A stretch of 24,934 bases of DNA from positions 1 through 24,934 of the forward strand of contig JAZSQZ010000018.1 in NCBI GenBank assembly GCA_045538175.1, given 5' to 3'. This DNA comes from JAZSQZ01 sp045538175. GTDB lineage: Bacteria; Bacillota; Clostridia; Christensenellales; UBA1242. Below are positions 6,339-13,387 of this stretch, one piece after another. Position numbers and translations under genes: made by a program. Each line of letters starts with the position of its first letter. Positions within the stretch are counted from its first letter, which is position 1. Below the pieces are notes generated by a model. It saw nothing but the letters and a program-made list of their open reading frames with translations, was not told the DNA's origin and ran no database searches.

Positions 6339-7340
6339 TTAAATATTGTTATATCTATCACTTAAAGTTTTTGCAAAGTTTTTCATTTTTTCTCTTGTGG
6401 ATATTGGTTCTACAATTTCGACGTTTTCGCAATATTGTAAGGCCCAATAGATGATTGACATTTCGCTTGATGTGAGATAACCAAAAATTTGATTGTTTTC
6501 TTGTTTTATTTTTACTCTATCGCCGAACCATTTTCTAACCTGACTTACCATGTATTCGTTATCGATTTTAATTTTGACTTCGATTTGATTGTCGCCAAAC
6601 ATATAAATGTTGCTGTTGATATAATTGGCAACATCTAAACCCTTTTTGTTGTAACCATCAAGTTCGGTTGTTGGTCTTATAGGGGTTTTTAGAATTTTGA
6701 TATTTGTAATTTCTTCAATCCTGAAGTTTGAAACGGTGTTGAAGTAACTGTTGTTACAAACAAGGTAATATGTGCCCATACTGTTTACCATAAAGTAAGG
6801 GTTTATTATGTAAGGTTTTGAACTTCTAGGAACAAGATTTCCATCGATATCGTACTTGTTGTAGACAAAACTAACTTGCCTGTTTTCTTCAATTGCCTTA
6901 TGAATTGTTTCGATATTATAAAAAATTTGCTTGTTGTTTGTACGGGCAACTTCGTCGGTTTTGTAGATATAGTTATATTTTTTTTGCTCGTATACACTTA
7001 GTTGATTTGAAAGTTTTTGCGCAAGTTCTCGTGCTTGCTTACTGTTTATAGACTTGCAAGAAAAAAGCGCATCAACCAAGAAAGAAATCTCACTTGGCTC
7101 GAACTCTCTTTCTCCTAAATACACACCTTTTTTGCCAACAGCCTTTTGAATATCAAAACCAAAGTCAATAAGGTTTTGAATATTTGAAGCAATAGACTTT
7201 CTTTCACAAACAATACCTGACATGTGCTCGATTTTGTTTGCGATTTGTTCTTGTGTCAGTGGGTGGTTTTCGTCAGAACATTCTTTTAAAACCTTTAAAA
7301 TATATAAGATGGATAATTTTTTTGTGTTTTCTTGTGGCAT
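6339..7340 (-). CDS. WYL-domain transcriptional regulator
   Basis: This 333-residue DNA-binding protein has an N-terminal winged helix-turn-helix (about residues 5-75, LSILYILKVLKECSDENHPLTQ...), a WYL domain at about residues 145-220 that contains the segment VNSMGTYYLVCNNSYF and the following FRIEEI strand, and a C-terminal WCX-like extension to the end. WYL domains are ligand sensors, thought to bind nucleic acids or nucleotides, and related regulators (BrxR, CapW) control phage-defence operons. The start is set by AAGGAG seven bases upstream, and an extended -10 (TGA-TATATT, 7376-7384 on the minus strand) lies before it. It is transcribed away from the metallophosphoesterase gene. The 18-bp element in that divergent gap recurs at 8630 and is its most likely binding site, by inference. 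Confidence 0.9.
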   Translation of the reverse strand: MPQENTKKLSILYILKVLKECSDENHPLTQEQIANKIEHMSGIVCERKSIASNIQNLIDFGFDIQKAVGKKGVYLGEREFEPSEISFLVDALFSCKSINSKQARELAQKLSNQLSVYEQKKYNYIYKTDEVARTNNKQIFYNIETIHKAIEENRQVSFVYNKYDIDGNLVPRSSKPYIINPYFMVNSMGTYYLVCNNSYFNTVSNFRIEEITNIKILKTPIRPTTELDGYNKKGLDVANYINSNIYMFGDNQIEVKIKIDNEYMVSQVRKWFGDRVKIKQENNQIFGYLTSSEMSIIYWALQYCENVEIVEPISTREKMKNFAKTLSDRYNNI

Positions 7341-7375
7341 TTTTGCTCCTTTTTGTTATTGTATCAAAAAAGACA

Positions 7376-7384
7376 AATATATCA
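7376..7384 (-). promoter_or_regulatory. extended -10 promoter of the WYL regulator gene
   Basis: On the minus strand TGA precedes TATATT (7376-7381). It lies between the WYL start codon and the 18-bp element at 7421-7438. Confidence 0.45.
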
Positions 7385-7420
7385 AAAGAGATTGCTATAT
7401 TTTCTAAAAAATCAACTTTA

Positions 7421-7438
7421 TGCACAGTTTTTAGTACA
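7421..7438. promoter_or_regulatory. 18-bp candidate WYL operator, copy 1
   Basis: TGCACAGTTTTTAGTACA is identical at 15 of 18 positions to the element at 8630-8647. The similarity continues into a shared extended -10 (TGG-TATTTT, 7446-7454) and the SD of the metallophosphoesterase gene. The element occupies the place of the -35 region of that promoter. Confidence 0.6.
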
Positions 7439-7471
7439 CAAAACCTGGTATTTTATAAAAAAGGAGATTTT

Positions 7472-8188
7472 ATGGGAAGAATATTTATTTGTGGAGATAC
7501 ACACGGCACACTTGATTTAAACAAACTAAAGGAGTTGTCAATTATAAAAAAACTTACTTTTGACGATTATGTAATAATATGTGGAGATTGTGGAATTGTT
7601 TGGAATAAGGACTTATTGCAAGAACATATAAGGGCATATAAATCTTTATATACAAATATATTGTTTGTTGATGGAAACCACGAAAATTTTGATATGCTAA
7701 ACGCTTTTCCGGTTTTCAACTTCAATGGTGGAAAGGCACATAAGATAAGCGAGCACATCTATCACTTAATGCGTGGACAGGTTTTTAACATCGAAAACAA
7801 ATTGTTTTTTACACTAGGTGGAGGCGACTCTCACGACAAACAAGAGCGCATTAAAAATGTTTCTTGGTGGGAAGCAGAAAGCATAACGTTTGACGATATA
7901 AGAGAAAGCATTTTAAATTTAAAAAGGCACAACAACACAGTTGATTACGTTATAACACACACCCCACCGAACAAACTTATTAAAGAGATAAACGACACAT
8001 ATTCCCTAAGTGGCGAGCGAGTGCCATACTTTATACAAAACAAGATTTTAAAGTGTGGAAGTCTAGAAAAAATGGAAACAATAGAAGGTCTTATAAAATA
8101 CAAACAATGGTACTGTGGACATTTGCATTTTGATTTTGCAACCTTTAAACACTTTTGTTTGTATGACGACATCTATCAAATTGTTTAA
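7472..8188 (+). CDS. calcineurin-like metallophosphoesterase
   Basis: This 238-residue cytoplasmic phosphoesterase has all the metal-binding motifs of the calcineurin-like family in order: GDTHG (D9, H11), GDCG (D39), GNHE (N69, H70), THTPP (H163) and CGHLH (H217, H219). Such enzymes hydrolyse phosphomono- or diesters, including nucleotides and nucleic acids. The substrate is not visible. The ATG at 7472 with AAGGAG at 7461-7466 is the start, although the frame stays open further upstream. Its promoter region carries the same 18-bp element as the gene at 8683, and it diverges from the WYL regulator gene, so I expect WYL control. Its 3' end overlaps the convergent gene at 8145 by 44 bases. Confidence 0.9.
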   Translation: MGRIFICGDTHGTLDLNKLKELSIIKKLTFDDYVIICGDCGIVWNKDLLQEHIRAYKSLYTNILFVDGNHENFDMLNAFPVFNFNGGKAHKISEHIYHLMRGQVFNIENKLFFTLGGGDSHDKQERIKNVSWWEAESITFDDIRESILNLKRHNNTVDYVITHTPPNKLIKEINDTYSLSGERVPYFIQNKILKCGSLEKMETIEGLIKYKQWYCGHLHFDFATFKHFCLYDDIYQIV

Positions 8189-8588
8189 GTTTGATAATTG
8201 CATTTTTCTTCTTTGTGTTGTTTAAAATATATTTGTATGCCCTATATGCTGGATATTCTTTATTACCGATTTTAACGCTCTCTTCTTTGCAACAATTTTC
8301 TAACCAATCACACCTTGTTGTAACACCAAAGAAAGCATCAACAACTACAAAATCAACAGCCCTTTCCTTTTCGTCTAAAAACTTAAGTCCGTACTTTTTT
8401 TCAAAATCGGCAACGACTTCTTCCATATCAAAAGGGTTCATAGCACCAGGTAGGGCAATCAAGTTTTTATCATAATAAATCTTGTCTAAATTATAACTAT
8501 CAATGACTTTTTGCGACAAACCTTTTTCCCTTTTTTCTAGTGCTTCTCTTTTTACAATCAAACTTATAAAGTTTTGTGATATAACCAT
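8145..8588 (-). CDS. hypothetical protein, 147 residues
   Basis: I do not recognise this protein. It is soluble, with a Lys/Glu-rich N-terminal helix, a central segment LPGAMNPFDMEEVVADFEKKYG, and a hydrophobic strand DFVVVDAFFGVTTRCDWLE that could be the core of an alpha/beta fold. The start at 8588 is preferred over the ATG at 8612 because AAGGAG ends nine bases before it. A well-spaced minus-strand promoter lies upstream: TTGTAC (8631-8636), 17 bp, TATGAT (8608-8613). Its -35 falls within the 18-bp element shared with the WYL region, so it may belong to the same regulon as the genes at 7472 and 8683. Its last 44 bases overlap the convergent metallophosphoesterase gene, and I see no terminator between them. 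Confidence 0.75.
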   Translation of the reverse strand: MVISQNFISLIVKREALEKREKGLSQKVIDSYNLDKIYYDKNLIALPGAMNPFDMEEVVADFEKKYGLKFLDEKERAVDFVVVDAFFGVTTRCDWLENCCKEESVKIGNKEYPAYRAYKYILNNTKKKNAIIKLKQFDRCRHTNKSV

Positions 8589-8607
8589 ACTTAATTTCTC
8601 CTTATAT

Positions 8608-8662
8608 ATCATAAGAATAGCCTATTTAATGTACAACTTTTAGTACATAAACAATGATATAT
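8608..8662. promoter_or_regulatory. divergent promoters with 18-bp candidate WYL operator, copy 2
   Basis: TGTACAACTTTTAGTACA (8630-8647) has TGTAC and GTACA half-sites in inverted orientation, eight bases apart. The minus-strand promoter uses TTGTAC inside it as -35, with TATGAT at 8608-8613. The plus-strand promoter has an extended -10, TGA-TATATT (8654-8662), whose -35 position also falls inside the element. A protein bound here would affect both directions. Confidence 0.6.
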
Positions 8663-8682
8663 TTGCAAAAAGGAGAAATAAT

Positions 8683-9255
8683 ATGGAAAACAAAATTATT
8701 GATATAAAAAAGGGAGACAGAATTTCAATTTTAACATACGGGGTTGATAGGTTTTACCTTGTAAGGACAATTATAAAAACCCTAAAATCAAAAAGCGTGA
8801 TTCTTTTTAACTCTGGCTCTAATGAGAATTATTACTTTCCTTGCATATCCTTAAAAATGGCTTATGGGTGGGATTTAAAACAAATGGTGTTGGAGTATCT
8901 AGACGACTACTCAATAGCAATCATAAATTGTCTAAAGGAAGGTTTTAACACAAAGGAAACAAACGAGTTTTTAAAATTTTTAAGTGAAGATAAGGAACTA
9001 AAAAACAAAACCTTTATCCTTTTGATAAACACAACATATGATAGGTGCGAGCGTGGAGAAAAGGTAACTTATAAACACGTTCCAAGTTACAAAAAATCAA
9101 TTTTAAAATATTGCAACAAACACTTCTCGTATTACACAAGAGAGAATGTAAAATACGCTTATTCGACCGAATGGGTTTTAGAAGATTTTGACAGCAAAAC
9201 AAAAAACACTTTTGACCTTGATTGGGACACAAACGAACTAATACAAACAAACTAA
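8683..9255 (+). CDS. unknown protein, possible P-loop-less RecA/DnaB-like fold
   Basis: No family is certain for this 190-residue soluble protein. The order of elements resembles a RecA/DnaB ATPase core: KKGDRISILTYG (10-21) where DnaB has the strand leading into Walker A, then a helix, then SVILFNSGSNENYY (38-51) like the second strand of that fold, a helix with NEFLKFLSEDKELKNKTFILLINT (94-117) like the lead to Walker B and the sensor strand, then a C-terminal strand SYYTREN (149-155) like the DnaB segment ending in a Arg-containing strand. There is no GxxxxGK[ST], so it could not bind ATP in the usual way. This fold reading is an inference from pattern only. It shares its promoter element with the metallophosphoesterase gene, has a good SD (AAGGAG), and ends at a strong terminator. 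Confidence 0.75.
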   Translation: MENKIIDIKKGDRISILTYGVDRFYLVRTIIKTLKSKSVILFNSGSNENYYFPCISLKMAYGWDLKQMVLEYLDDYSIAIINCLKEGFNTKETNEFLKFLSEDKELKNKTFILLINTTYDRCERGEKVTYKHVPSYKKSILKYCNKHFSYYTRENVKYAYSTEWVLEDFDSKTKNTFDLDWDTNELIQTN

Positions 9256-9258
9256 ACA

Positions 9259-9286
9259 AAAAAGACCTTTAAAAAGGTCTTTTTAT
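9259..9286. terminator. bidirectional terminator between the 8683 gene and the transaldolase gene
   Basis: Stem AAAAAGACCTT (9259-9269) pairs with AAGGTCTTTTT (9274-9284) over a four-base loop. It is shared by the two convergent genes. Confidence 0.9.
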
Positions 9287-9975
9287 TATTCACAATCTAA
9301 GATTGATTTTGTGCCTTGCGAAGACTCCCAATCTTCAGCGAAAGTTGTAACTGCGTTTTCGATATAATTTGTAGGGTTGACACAAATCATTTCACGAAGT
9401 AAATCTGGTTGAAGTGTAACAGCATCAGCACCAGCTTGTAAAGCCTTTATAACTTGACCACCGTGGTGAAAACTTGCAGCCAAAATTTTGGTTGGTTTTT
9501 TAAAATAATCAATGTTTTGTCTAAAGCAAGCAACTGTTGCAGAAGCATCAGAGCCACGACTTTGAATACGGTTAAAATAAGGTGCAATATAATCTGCGCC
9601 TGCTGCGATAGCAACAAGACCTTGCATCTTTGTATAGATTGCAGTTGCAGTGATTTTAAAACCTTTTGCCTTAAGATATTTAATTGCCTTTAAACCTTCT
9701 TCAGTAACAGGTATTTTAATATAAACCTCTTTGTCGATTTTTTCAACAATTTTTTCAGCTTCTTTAATCATATCTTCACTGTCTTGAGAAACAACTTGAA
9801 TATGAAGGCTTCTATCTTTGCCTATGATTTCTCTCATCTTTTTAAAGTGATTAAAAAAGTCAATCTTGCCTTCTTTTTTAATAATTGTGGGGTTGCTTGT
9901 AACACCAACATAAGGGTAAATTTCAGCAAACTCCTTGATAGTTTCTAAATTAGCATTATCAAACATCAATTCCAT
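9286..9975 (-). CDS. transaldolase / fructose-6-phosphate aldolase family protein
   Basis: This 229-residue TIM-barrel enzyme belongs to the short transaldolase branch that includes TalC and fructose-6-phosphate aldolase. The Schiff-base lysine is in YIKIPVT (K87). D6 in MFDNANL, TSNPT (26-30) and the ITATAIYT strand also fit the family. It moves or cleaves three-carbon ketol units, in the non-oxidative pentose phosphate pathway or in sugar catabolism. Sequence alone does not separate transaldolase from aldolase activity. I chose the ATG at 9975, preceded by GGAG, over an upstream in-frame start because a good promoter lies just upstream: TTGACT (10029-10034), 17 bp, extended -10 TGG-TATGTT (10006-10011). 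It is monocistronic. Confidence 0.9.
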   Translation of the reverse strand: MELMFDNANLETIKEFAEIYPYVGVTSNPTIIKKEGKIDFFNHFKKMREIIGKDRSLHIQVVSQDSEDMIKEAEKIVEKIDKEVYIKIPVTEEGLKAIKYLKAKGFKITATAIYTKMQGLVAIAAGADYIAPYFNRIQSRGSDASATVACFRQNIDYFKKPTKILAASFHHGGQVIKALQAGADAVTLQPDLLREMICVNPTNYIENAVTTFAEDWESSQGTKSILDCE

Positions 9976-10005
9976 AGTACACACTCCATTTTTAAAATTA
10001 AGATA

Positions 10006-10034
10006 AACATACCACTTTAAAAAATTAAAGTCAA
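10006..10034 (-). promoter_or_regulatory. promoter of the transaldolase-family gene
   Basis: On the minus strand TTGACT (10029-10034), a 17-bp spacer and TATGTT (10006-10011) with a preceding TGG. It begins just after the tspO terminator, so the gene is transcribed on its own. Confidence 0.65.
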
Positions 10035-10052
10035 CACAACCCAGCAAATAAA

Positions 10053-10077
10053 AAAGAAAAACAGCAAATTGCTGTTT
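10053..10077 (-). terminator. terminator of the TspO gene
   Basis: AAACAGC (10059-10065) pairs with GCTGTTT (10071-10077). On the minus strand the hairpin is followed by a long T-rich tract. It overlaps the stop codon at 10076-10078. Confidence 0.75.
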
Positions 10078-10546
10078 AATTTAATATCCATAAAGTTAAG
10101 TTTAGGGTGGTGGCGATTGAAAGCCAGATTGGGTAAAGGGACAAAACATAGGCATAAGTTTTGTTTTCTTTATAAATTGAAACCAAGAGTAAGATGCCTG
10201 CAATTAGGTTTAAGATGATGACGATATTGCCAAGGAATGTAAGTTTAAAAGTAAAGAAAACTAAGCACCACAACAAATTTAGAAAAGCGTTTACAAACAT
10301 CAAGATTGTTGTTGTTTTTGATATAAAAGAATTTTTTATCCAAAAGAAATTAACAACAGCAAAAAGACCGTAAACAATTGTCCAAACAATTGGGATAACA
10401 ACATTTGGAATCCATTGTGTTGGTTTTTGCAAAAGATTAAACCAAGGCATACCGATAGAAACAAATACACTGCCAAGGCCTGCAACGAGTGCTATTGTGA
10501 CAAAAGATAATATGATTTGAAATGTTTTGTTTTTTAGGATACTCAT
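10076..10546 (-). CDS. tspO: TspO/MBR family membrane protein
   Basis: This 156-residue protein has five hydrophobic helices, the family's normal size and topology. Signature segments are MPWFNLLQKPTQWIPNVVIPIVWTIVYGLFA near the N-terminus and LYPIWLSIATTLNLTLWILN at the end. TspO proteins sit in the membrane and bind or degrade porphyrins, and take part in stress responses. The bacterial substrate varies and is not visible here. No SD can be found before the only sensible ATG. A weak TTGTAA (10578-10583), 17 bp, AATACA (10555-10560) promoter would place the 5' end about two bases from the ATG, so this may be another leaderless gene. It is transcribed alone and ends in its own terminator. Confidence 0.92.
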   Translation of the reverse strand: MSILKNKTFQIILSFVTIALVAGLGSVFVSIGMPWFNLLQKPTQWIPNVVIPIVWTIVYGLFAVVNFFWIKNSFISKTTTILMFVNAFLNLLWCLVFFTFKLTFLGNIVIILNLIAGILLLVSIYKENKTYAYVLSLYPIWLSIATTLNLTLWILN

Positions 10547-10633
10547 ACTATATTTGTATTTAAGTATTTTTGTTTTATTACAACAATTTTAAAATTATAT
10601 AGCAATTCAGGTGTGTTTTGTTTTACTTTATTG

Positions 10634-10648
10634 TATAATGATGATATG
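10634..10648 (+). promoter_or_regulatory. TATAAT six bases before ATG: probable leaderless start
   Basis: A perfect TATAAT (10634-10639) is followed by GATGAT and the ATG at 10646. RNA polymerase would start at or next to the ATG, and there is no SD. The -35 position holds nothing recognisable. Confidence 0.5.
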
Positions 10649-11287
10649 AAAAATAAATTTAGTTTTAACAAGTTTCATTGGAACAGAAAATTGTTTATGC
10701 AAGCAAATAAAGACCTCGACCACAAACTAATAAAGGAAAATAGTTGTGTTTTGTTGTCAGCCCCACACGGAGTTACACAAATGCGTTTGGGCATTATGAA
10801 ATTTAGCGAAATTGGATCGCTTGCAACTGCAATTTATTTACAGAATGCAACAAAAAGTTGTTTGATTGCAAAAACAAAAAACAACAACGATGATGCAAAT
10901 TTTGATGAAGTTTCCGAATACAAAAAAACTATTAGAAGTTTAATTGCTAACAACGACATTAAATATGTAATTGATTTTCACGGACTTGGGCCAAGGCGTG
11001 AGTGTGATATAAATTTAGGAATACATTTAGGCAAGAATATTGAAACAAACAAAGAAATTTTTAACACATTACAAAGAACCCTTGCGCTTTATAACTTTAA
11101 CGTTGTTATTGACCAACCTTTTATGGCAGGTGGAAACACAATTGCAGGAAGTATGAAAAGAGTTTTCCCACATCTTTGGACAATACAAATAGAAATAAAT
11201 TCTAAACTAACAAACAGAAAAGAAAACTTTGAAAAATTGAAAACCTTGCTTTCGATTTTGACAGAGTGGATAAATTCGTTAAATTAA
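10646..11287 (+). CDS. N-formylglutamate amidohydrolase-like protein
   Basis: This 213-residue protein has the core of the FGase zinc-hydrolase fold: LLSAPHGVTQMR with H41, VIDFHGLG with D110 and H112, and a late TIQIEIN strand with E183 near an Arg-rich helix. These are the usual metal and substrate ligands of N-formylglutamate amidohydrolases and related amidases. It is shorter than true FGases (about 260 residues), and no histidine-degradation genes lie nearby, so the substrate is open. A GTG at 10613 would extend the frame by 11 residues, but the TATAAT six bases before the ATG at 10646 makes the ATG the likely start, on a leaderless mRNA. It ends at a terminator shared with the convergent GrpB-family gene. 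Confidence 0.75.
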   Translation: MKNKFSFNKFHWNRKLFMQANKDLDHKLIKENSCVLLSAPHGVTQMRLGIMKFSEIGSLATAIYLQNATKSCLIAKTKNNNDDANFDEVSEYKKTIRSLIANNDIKYVIDFHGLGPRRECDINLGIHLGKNIETNKEIFNTLQRTLALYNFNVVIDQPFMAGGNTIAGSMKRVFPHLWTIQIEINSKLTNRKENFEKLKTLLSILTEWINSLN

Positions 11288-11314
11288 AAAAGAGAGTTAC
11301 ACGCTCTCTTTTTT
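11287..11314. terminator. bidirectional terminator between FGase-like and GrpB-family genes
   Basis: Stem AAAAAGAGAG (11287-11296) pairs with CTCTCTTTTT (11304-11313) over a seven-base loop that contains the minus-strand stop codon. Confidence 0.9.
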
Positions 11315-11809
11315 TGATTTTAAAATTAAATTTTTAACATACTCACTTTTTATTCTTCTATACTCTGCCCTATCGTTTCCGTAAACTTTTAAGATTTCTT
11401 TTTTGTGATTTGAGTATTCTTTTGCAACAGTAGGATTTTTTAATAAATAGTTTTTTAAACTTAAAAACTCATTATACCTATCTGTGTTTAAAATACTTAA
11501 ATGTATATGTGTGTCGCCTGCAACAGTTTCTTCTTGTTTTGAAGCAAAAAACTCATAAACGGAAGTTGCACTTTTTTCGCTTTTGAAGTATCCATTTTTT
11601 GTTAACAACTTAGAAAATTTTAAAAACTCGCCTTCGTTTTTTGCGCCAACCAAAATGTCTATGATGTTTTTGCCAAACATTTTGGGAATTGCTGTTGACC
11701 CCACATGAGAAATCGGTGCGTCGGTTTTTAAAATGCTTTTCAATTTGGTTTTTAGGGTTTCAAATTTAATTTTATTTTCTTCAAAATTTTGCTTTTTTAA
11801 AGTTACCAT
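11297..11809 (-). CDS. GrpB/UPF0157 family nucleotidyltransferase-fold protein
   Basis: This 170-residue cytoplasmic protein carries the family hallmark SHVGSTAIPKMFGKNIIDILVG (residues 34-55), a nucleotidyltransferase-like core in which the GS pair and D51 occupy catalytic positions, followed by THIHLSIL and a basic helical C-terminus (YRRIKSEYVKNL). The family has no firmly assigned substrate. In some proteins the domain is fused to a dephospho-CoA kinase. The ATG at 11809 has a modest AGGGAA SD. A frame open far upstream has no SD and runs through the divergent promoter region, so I reject it. The promoter on the minus strand is TTGTAA (11850-11855), 17 bp, TATACT (11827-11832), back to back with that of the membrane protein gene. 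Confidence 0.88.
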   Translation of the reverse strand: MVTLKKQNFEENKIKFETLKTKLKSILKTDAPISHVGSTAIPKMFGKNIIDILVGAKNEGEFLKFSKLLTKNGYFKSEKSATSVYEFFASKQEETVAGDTHIHLSILNTDRYNEFLSLKNYLLKNPTVAKEYSNHKKEILKVYGNDRAEYRRIKSEYVKNLILKSKKESV

Positions 11810-11826
11810 TTTGTTCCCTTTTGATA

Positions 11827-11855
11827 AGTATAAATTAAAACAAAAAGTTTTACAA
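11827..11855 (-). promoter_or_regulatory. promoter of the GrpB-family gene
   Basis: TTGTAA (11850-11855), 17-bp spacer, TATACT (11827-11832) on the minus strand. Its -35 is three bases from the -35 of the divergent promoter. Confidence 0.7.
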
Positions 11856-11858
11856 ATA

Positions 11859-11887
11859 TTGACAGTAAATTTTTTATAACATATAAT
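11859..11887 (+). promoter_or_regulatory. perfect consensus promoter, leaderless start of the membrane protein
   Basis: TTGACA (11859-11864), a 17-bp spacer and TATAAT (11882-11887) match the sigma-A consensus at every position. The ATG follows after only six bases (11894), so the transcript should begin at or beside the start codon. Confidence 0.85.
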
Positions 11888-11893
11888 ATTTTT

Positions 11894-12604
11894 ATGGAAA
11901 ATATGAGAAAAAAGATAAGCATTGTTTTGAAATCTCTTGTAGCATTTTTTGCGTTCTTTGCAGTTATTTCGTCTTGCATAACTGCTGTTGCTGACGGATA
12001 TTCTCCGTGGTATACACGCCTTTTTTACTTTACACAACAATCAAACATTTGGATAGGCGCAATTTGTTTGTGGATACTTGTTTGTGTGGTTTTGGGCAAA
12101 ATTAAAAACAAAGATTACATAAAGAGATATATGTATATTTTGAAATTTATTTTTACTGTTTCGATAACTATTACAGGAATTATATTTTGCTCGTTTCTTG
12201 CTCCGTTTGCTGATTTTGATGTGTGGTCCTTTGCAAGTGTTTTGACACACGTTGTAGTGCCTATGCTTTCAATTGTTGATTTCTTTATAGATGATTATAA
12301 AATTATATTTAAAAAATCACATATGTTTTTAAGTTTGATTCCACCATTTTTGTACTTTGTTTTTTCAAGCATATTATCATTATGCAATGTTGATTTTGGT
12401 AGGGGCGACACATATCCATACTTCTTTTTAAACTTTAGGGCAGATGTTGGTATGTTTGGATATTCCTACTACGACGGACTTCCACATCTTGGTTGCTTTT
12501 ATTGGATAATTTTTATACTAGGCTTAATCTTGCTTTTAAGTTTTGTATACTTAAAACTCCACCCTACAACACGAAAACATTTTAAAGAAAACAAAAACCG
12601 ATAG
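11894..12604 (+). CDS. six-helix membrane protein, Pr6Pr-like
   Basis: This 236-residue integral membrane protein has about six hydrophobic segments (near residues 8-30, 47-66, 82-104, 115-133, 144-165 and 200-222). The segment RLFYFTQQSNIWIG after the first helix and LTHVVVPMLSIVDFFID in the middle resemble the Pr6Pr family, whose role is unknown. The hydrophilic C-terminus KLHPTTRKHFKENKNR should be cytoplasmic. There is no SD at the first ATG or at the second one at 11903. A perfect consensus promoter ends six bases before the first ATG, which argues for a leaderless mRNA and fixes the start. It ends in a terminator shared with the convergent kinase gene. Confidence 0.75.
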   Translation: MENMRKKISIVLKSLVAFFAFFAVISSCITAVADGYSPWYTRLFYFTQQSNIWIGAICLWILVCVVLGKIKNKDYIKRYMYILKFIFTVSITITGIIFCSFLAPFADFDVWSFASVLTHVVVPMLSIVDFFIDDYKIIFKKSHMFLSLIPPFLYFVFSSILSLCNVDFGRGDTYPYFFLNFRADVGMFGYSYYDGLPHLGCFYWIIFILGLILLLSFVYLKLHPTTRKHFKENKNR

Positions 12605-12622
12605 AAAATCTATCGGTTTTAT
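12594..12622. terminator. bidirectional terminator between membrane protein and adhE operon
   Basis: A 12-bp perfect stem, AAAACCGATAGA (12594-12605) with TCTATCGGTTTT (12609-12620), over a three-base loop. It contains the TAG stop of the membrane protein gene and ends the adhE-kinase operon from the other side. Confidence 0.9.
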
Positions 12623-12625
12623 TTT

Positions 12626-13387
12626 TTATTCGTATTCGACAACGTTTATCCATTTTGATAAAAATTCTTGTTCGTCTTTAATGCCTTTTGTCATTTGACT
12701 TGCAGCAACGATAGGGATCCATCTTTGGATATTTTTAATGTCAATACCACTCTTTAGAGAAAAGAGATTTAAGTACTTATCAGCAAGTTCGGTTTTGCCT
12801 TGCATTGAGAAAAGTAAAAATGTTCTTGCAACATCTGCTGAGGCGTTGCCTTGTGTGACGTGTGCCCAATCAATAATATAGTATGAGCCATCTTCTTTTA
12901 CGATAATATTTGTTGGGTTGAAGTCCCCATGGCAAAGTTTTGCGTGGTTTTTCATGCCTTCGAGTCTATGTAAAAGTTCGTACTTTGTTGCTTCTTCGAT
13001 ATTTTCAGCTTCTGTGATTTTTCTTTTGAATTTATCTTTGATACGATTAAGTAAAGGAACTTTATAACTTAAGACGTCTAATTGAATATCAACAAAAAGT
13101 TCAAGATATTCGTATTCTTTTTCAGGGTTTTCTTCCATAAGTTTTTCTAAAGTTTTGCCTTCGATATGCTCTGAAACAAGAGCCCATCTATCATCAATTT
13201 TTGTGACTTCTAAAAGTTTTGGGATATTAAGGTCTGTGCCTTCTTCAACGCGTGATTGATTTAATGCTTCGTTTAAGATATTTGCTTTTGAATAATCTTT
13301 AACAAAAAGTTTGATTGTTTTGTCGTTATCCTTATAAACAGTTTTTGTAGGTCTTTCAACTAGTGGATTGTTTAAATTGTATTTCAT
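12626..13387 (-). CDS. APH/choline-kinase-fold phosphotransferase
   Basis: This 253-residue soluble kinase has the APH-fold catalytic loop LCHGDFNPTNIIV (H153, D155, N157, N160) and the metal-binding IIDW (D173). The N-terminal lobe has IKLFVKDYSKANILNEA in place of the usual ATP-binding lysine region. Members phosphorylate aminoglycosides, choline, sugars, homoserine or proteins. The substrate cannot be told here, and nothing makes antibiotic resistance likely. Its ATG overlaps the adhE stop by one base (TAATG), with GGAGG nine bases upstream inside adhE, so it is translationally coupled to adhE. That coupling suggests a metabolic or regulatory task linked to fermentation, though tight packing alone could explain it. 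Confidence 0.9.
   Translation of the reverse strand: MKYNLNNPLVERPTKTVYKDNDKTIKLFVKDYSKANILNEALNQSRVEEGTDLNIPKLLEVTKIDDRWALVSEHIEGKTLEKLMEENPEKEYEYLELFVDIQLDVLSYKVPLLNRIKDKFKRKITEAENIEEATKYELLHRLEGMKNHAKLCHGDFNPTNIIVKEDGSYYIIDWAHVTQGNASADVARTFLLFSMQGKTELADKYLNLFSLKSGIDIKNIQRWIPIVAASQMTKGIKDEQEFLSKWINVVEYE

Noticed and set aside
7238..7471. An N-terminal extension of 78 residues for the metallophosphoesterase, with hydrophobic segments.
   Set aside because: It would begin inside the WYL gene, has no SD, and covers the promoter and the 18-bp element. The ATG at 7472 has AAGGAG and starts right at the conserved fold.
7421..8647. The paired element as a LexA (SOS) box.
   Set aside because: It lacks the GAAC-N4-GTTC pattern of Firmicute LexA sites and no lexA is in the window.
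12626..13387. Aminoglycoside resistance gene.
   Set aside because: The APH fold is shared by many metabolic kinases. The gene is coupled to adhE and shows no features specific to known resistance enzymes.
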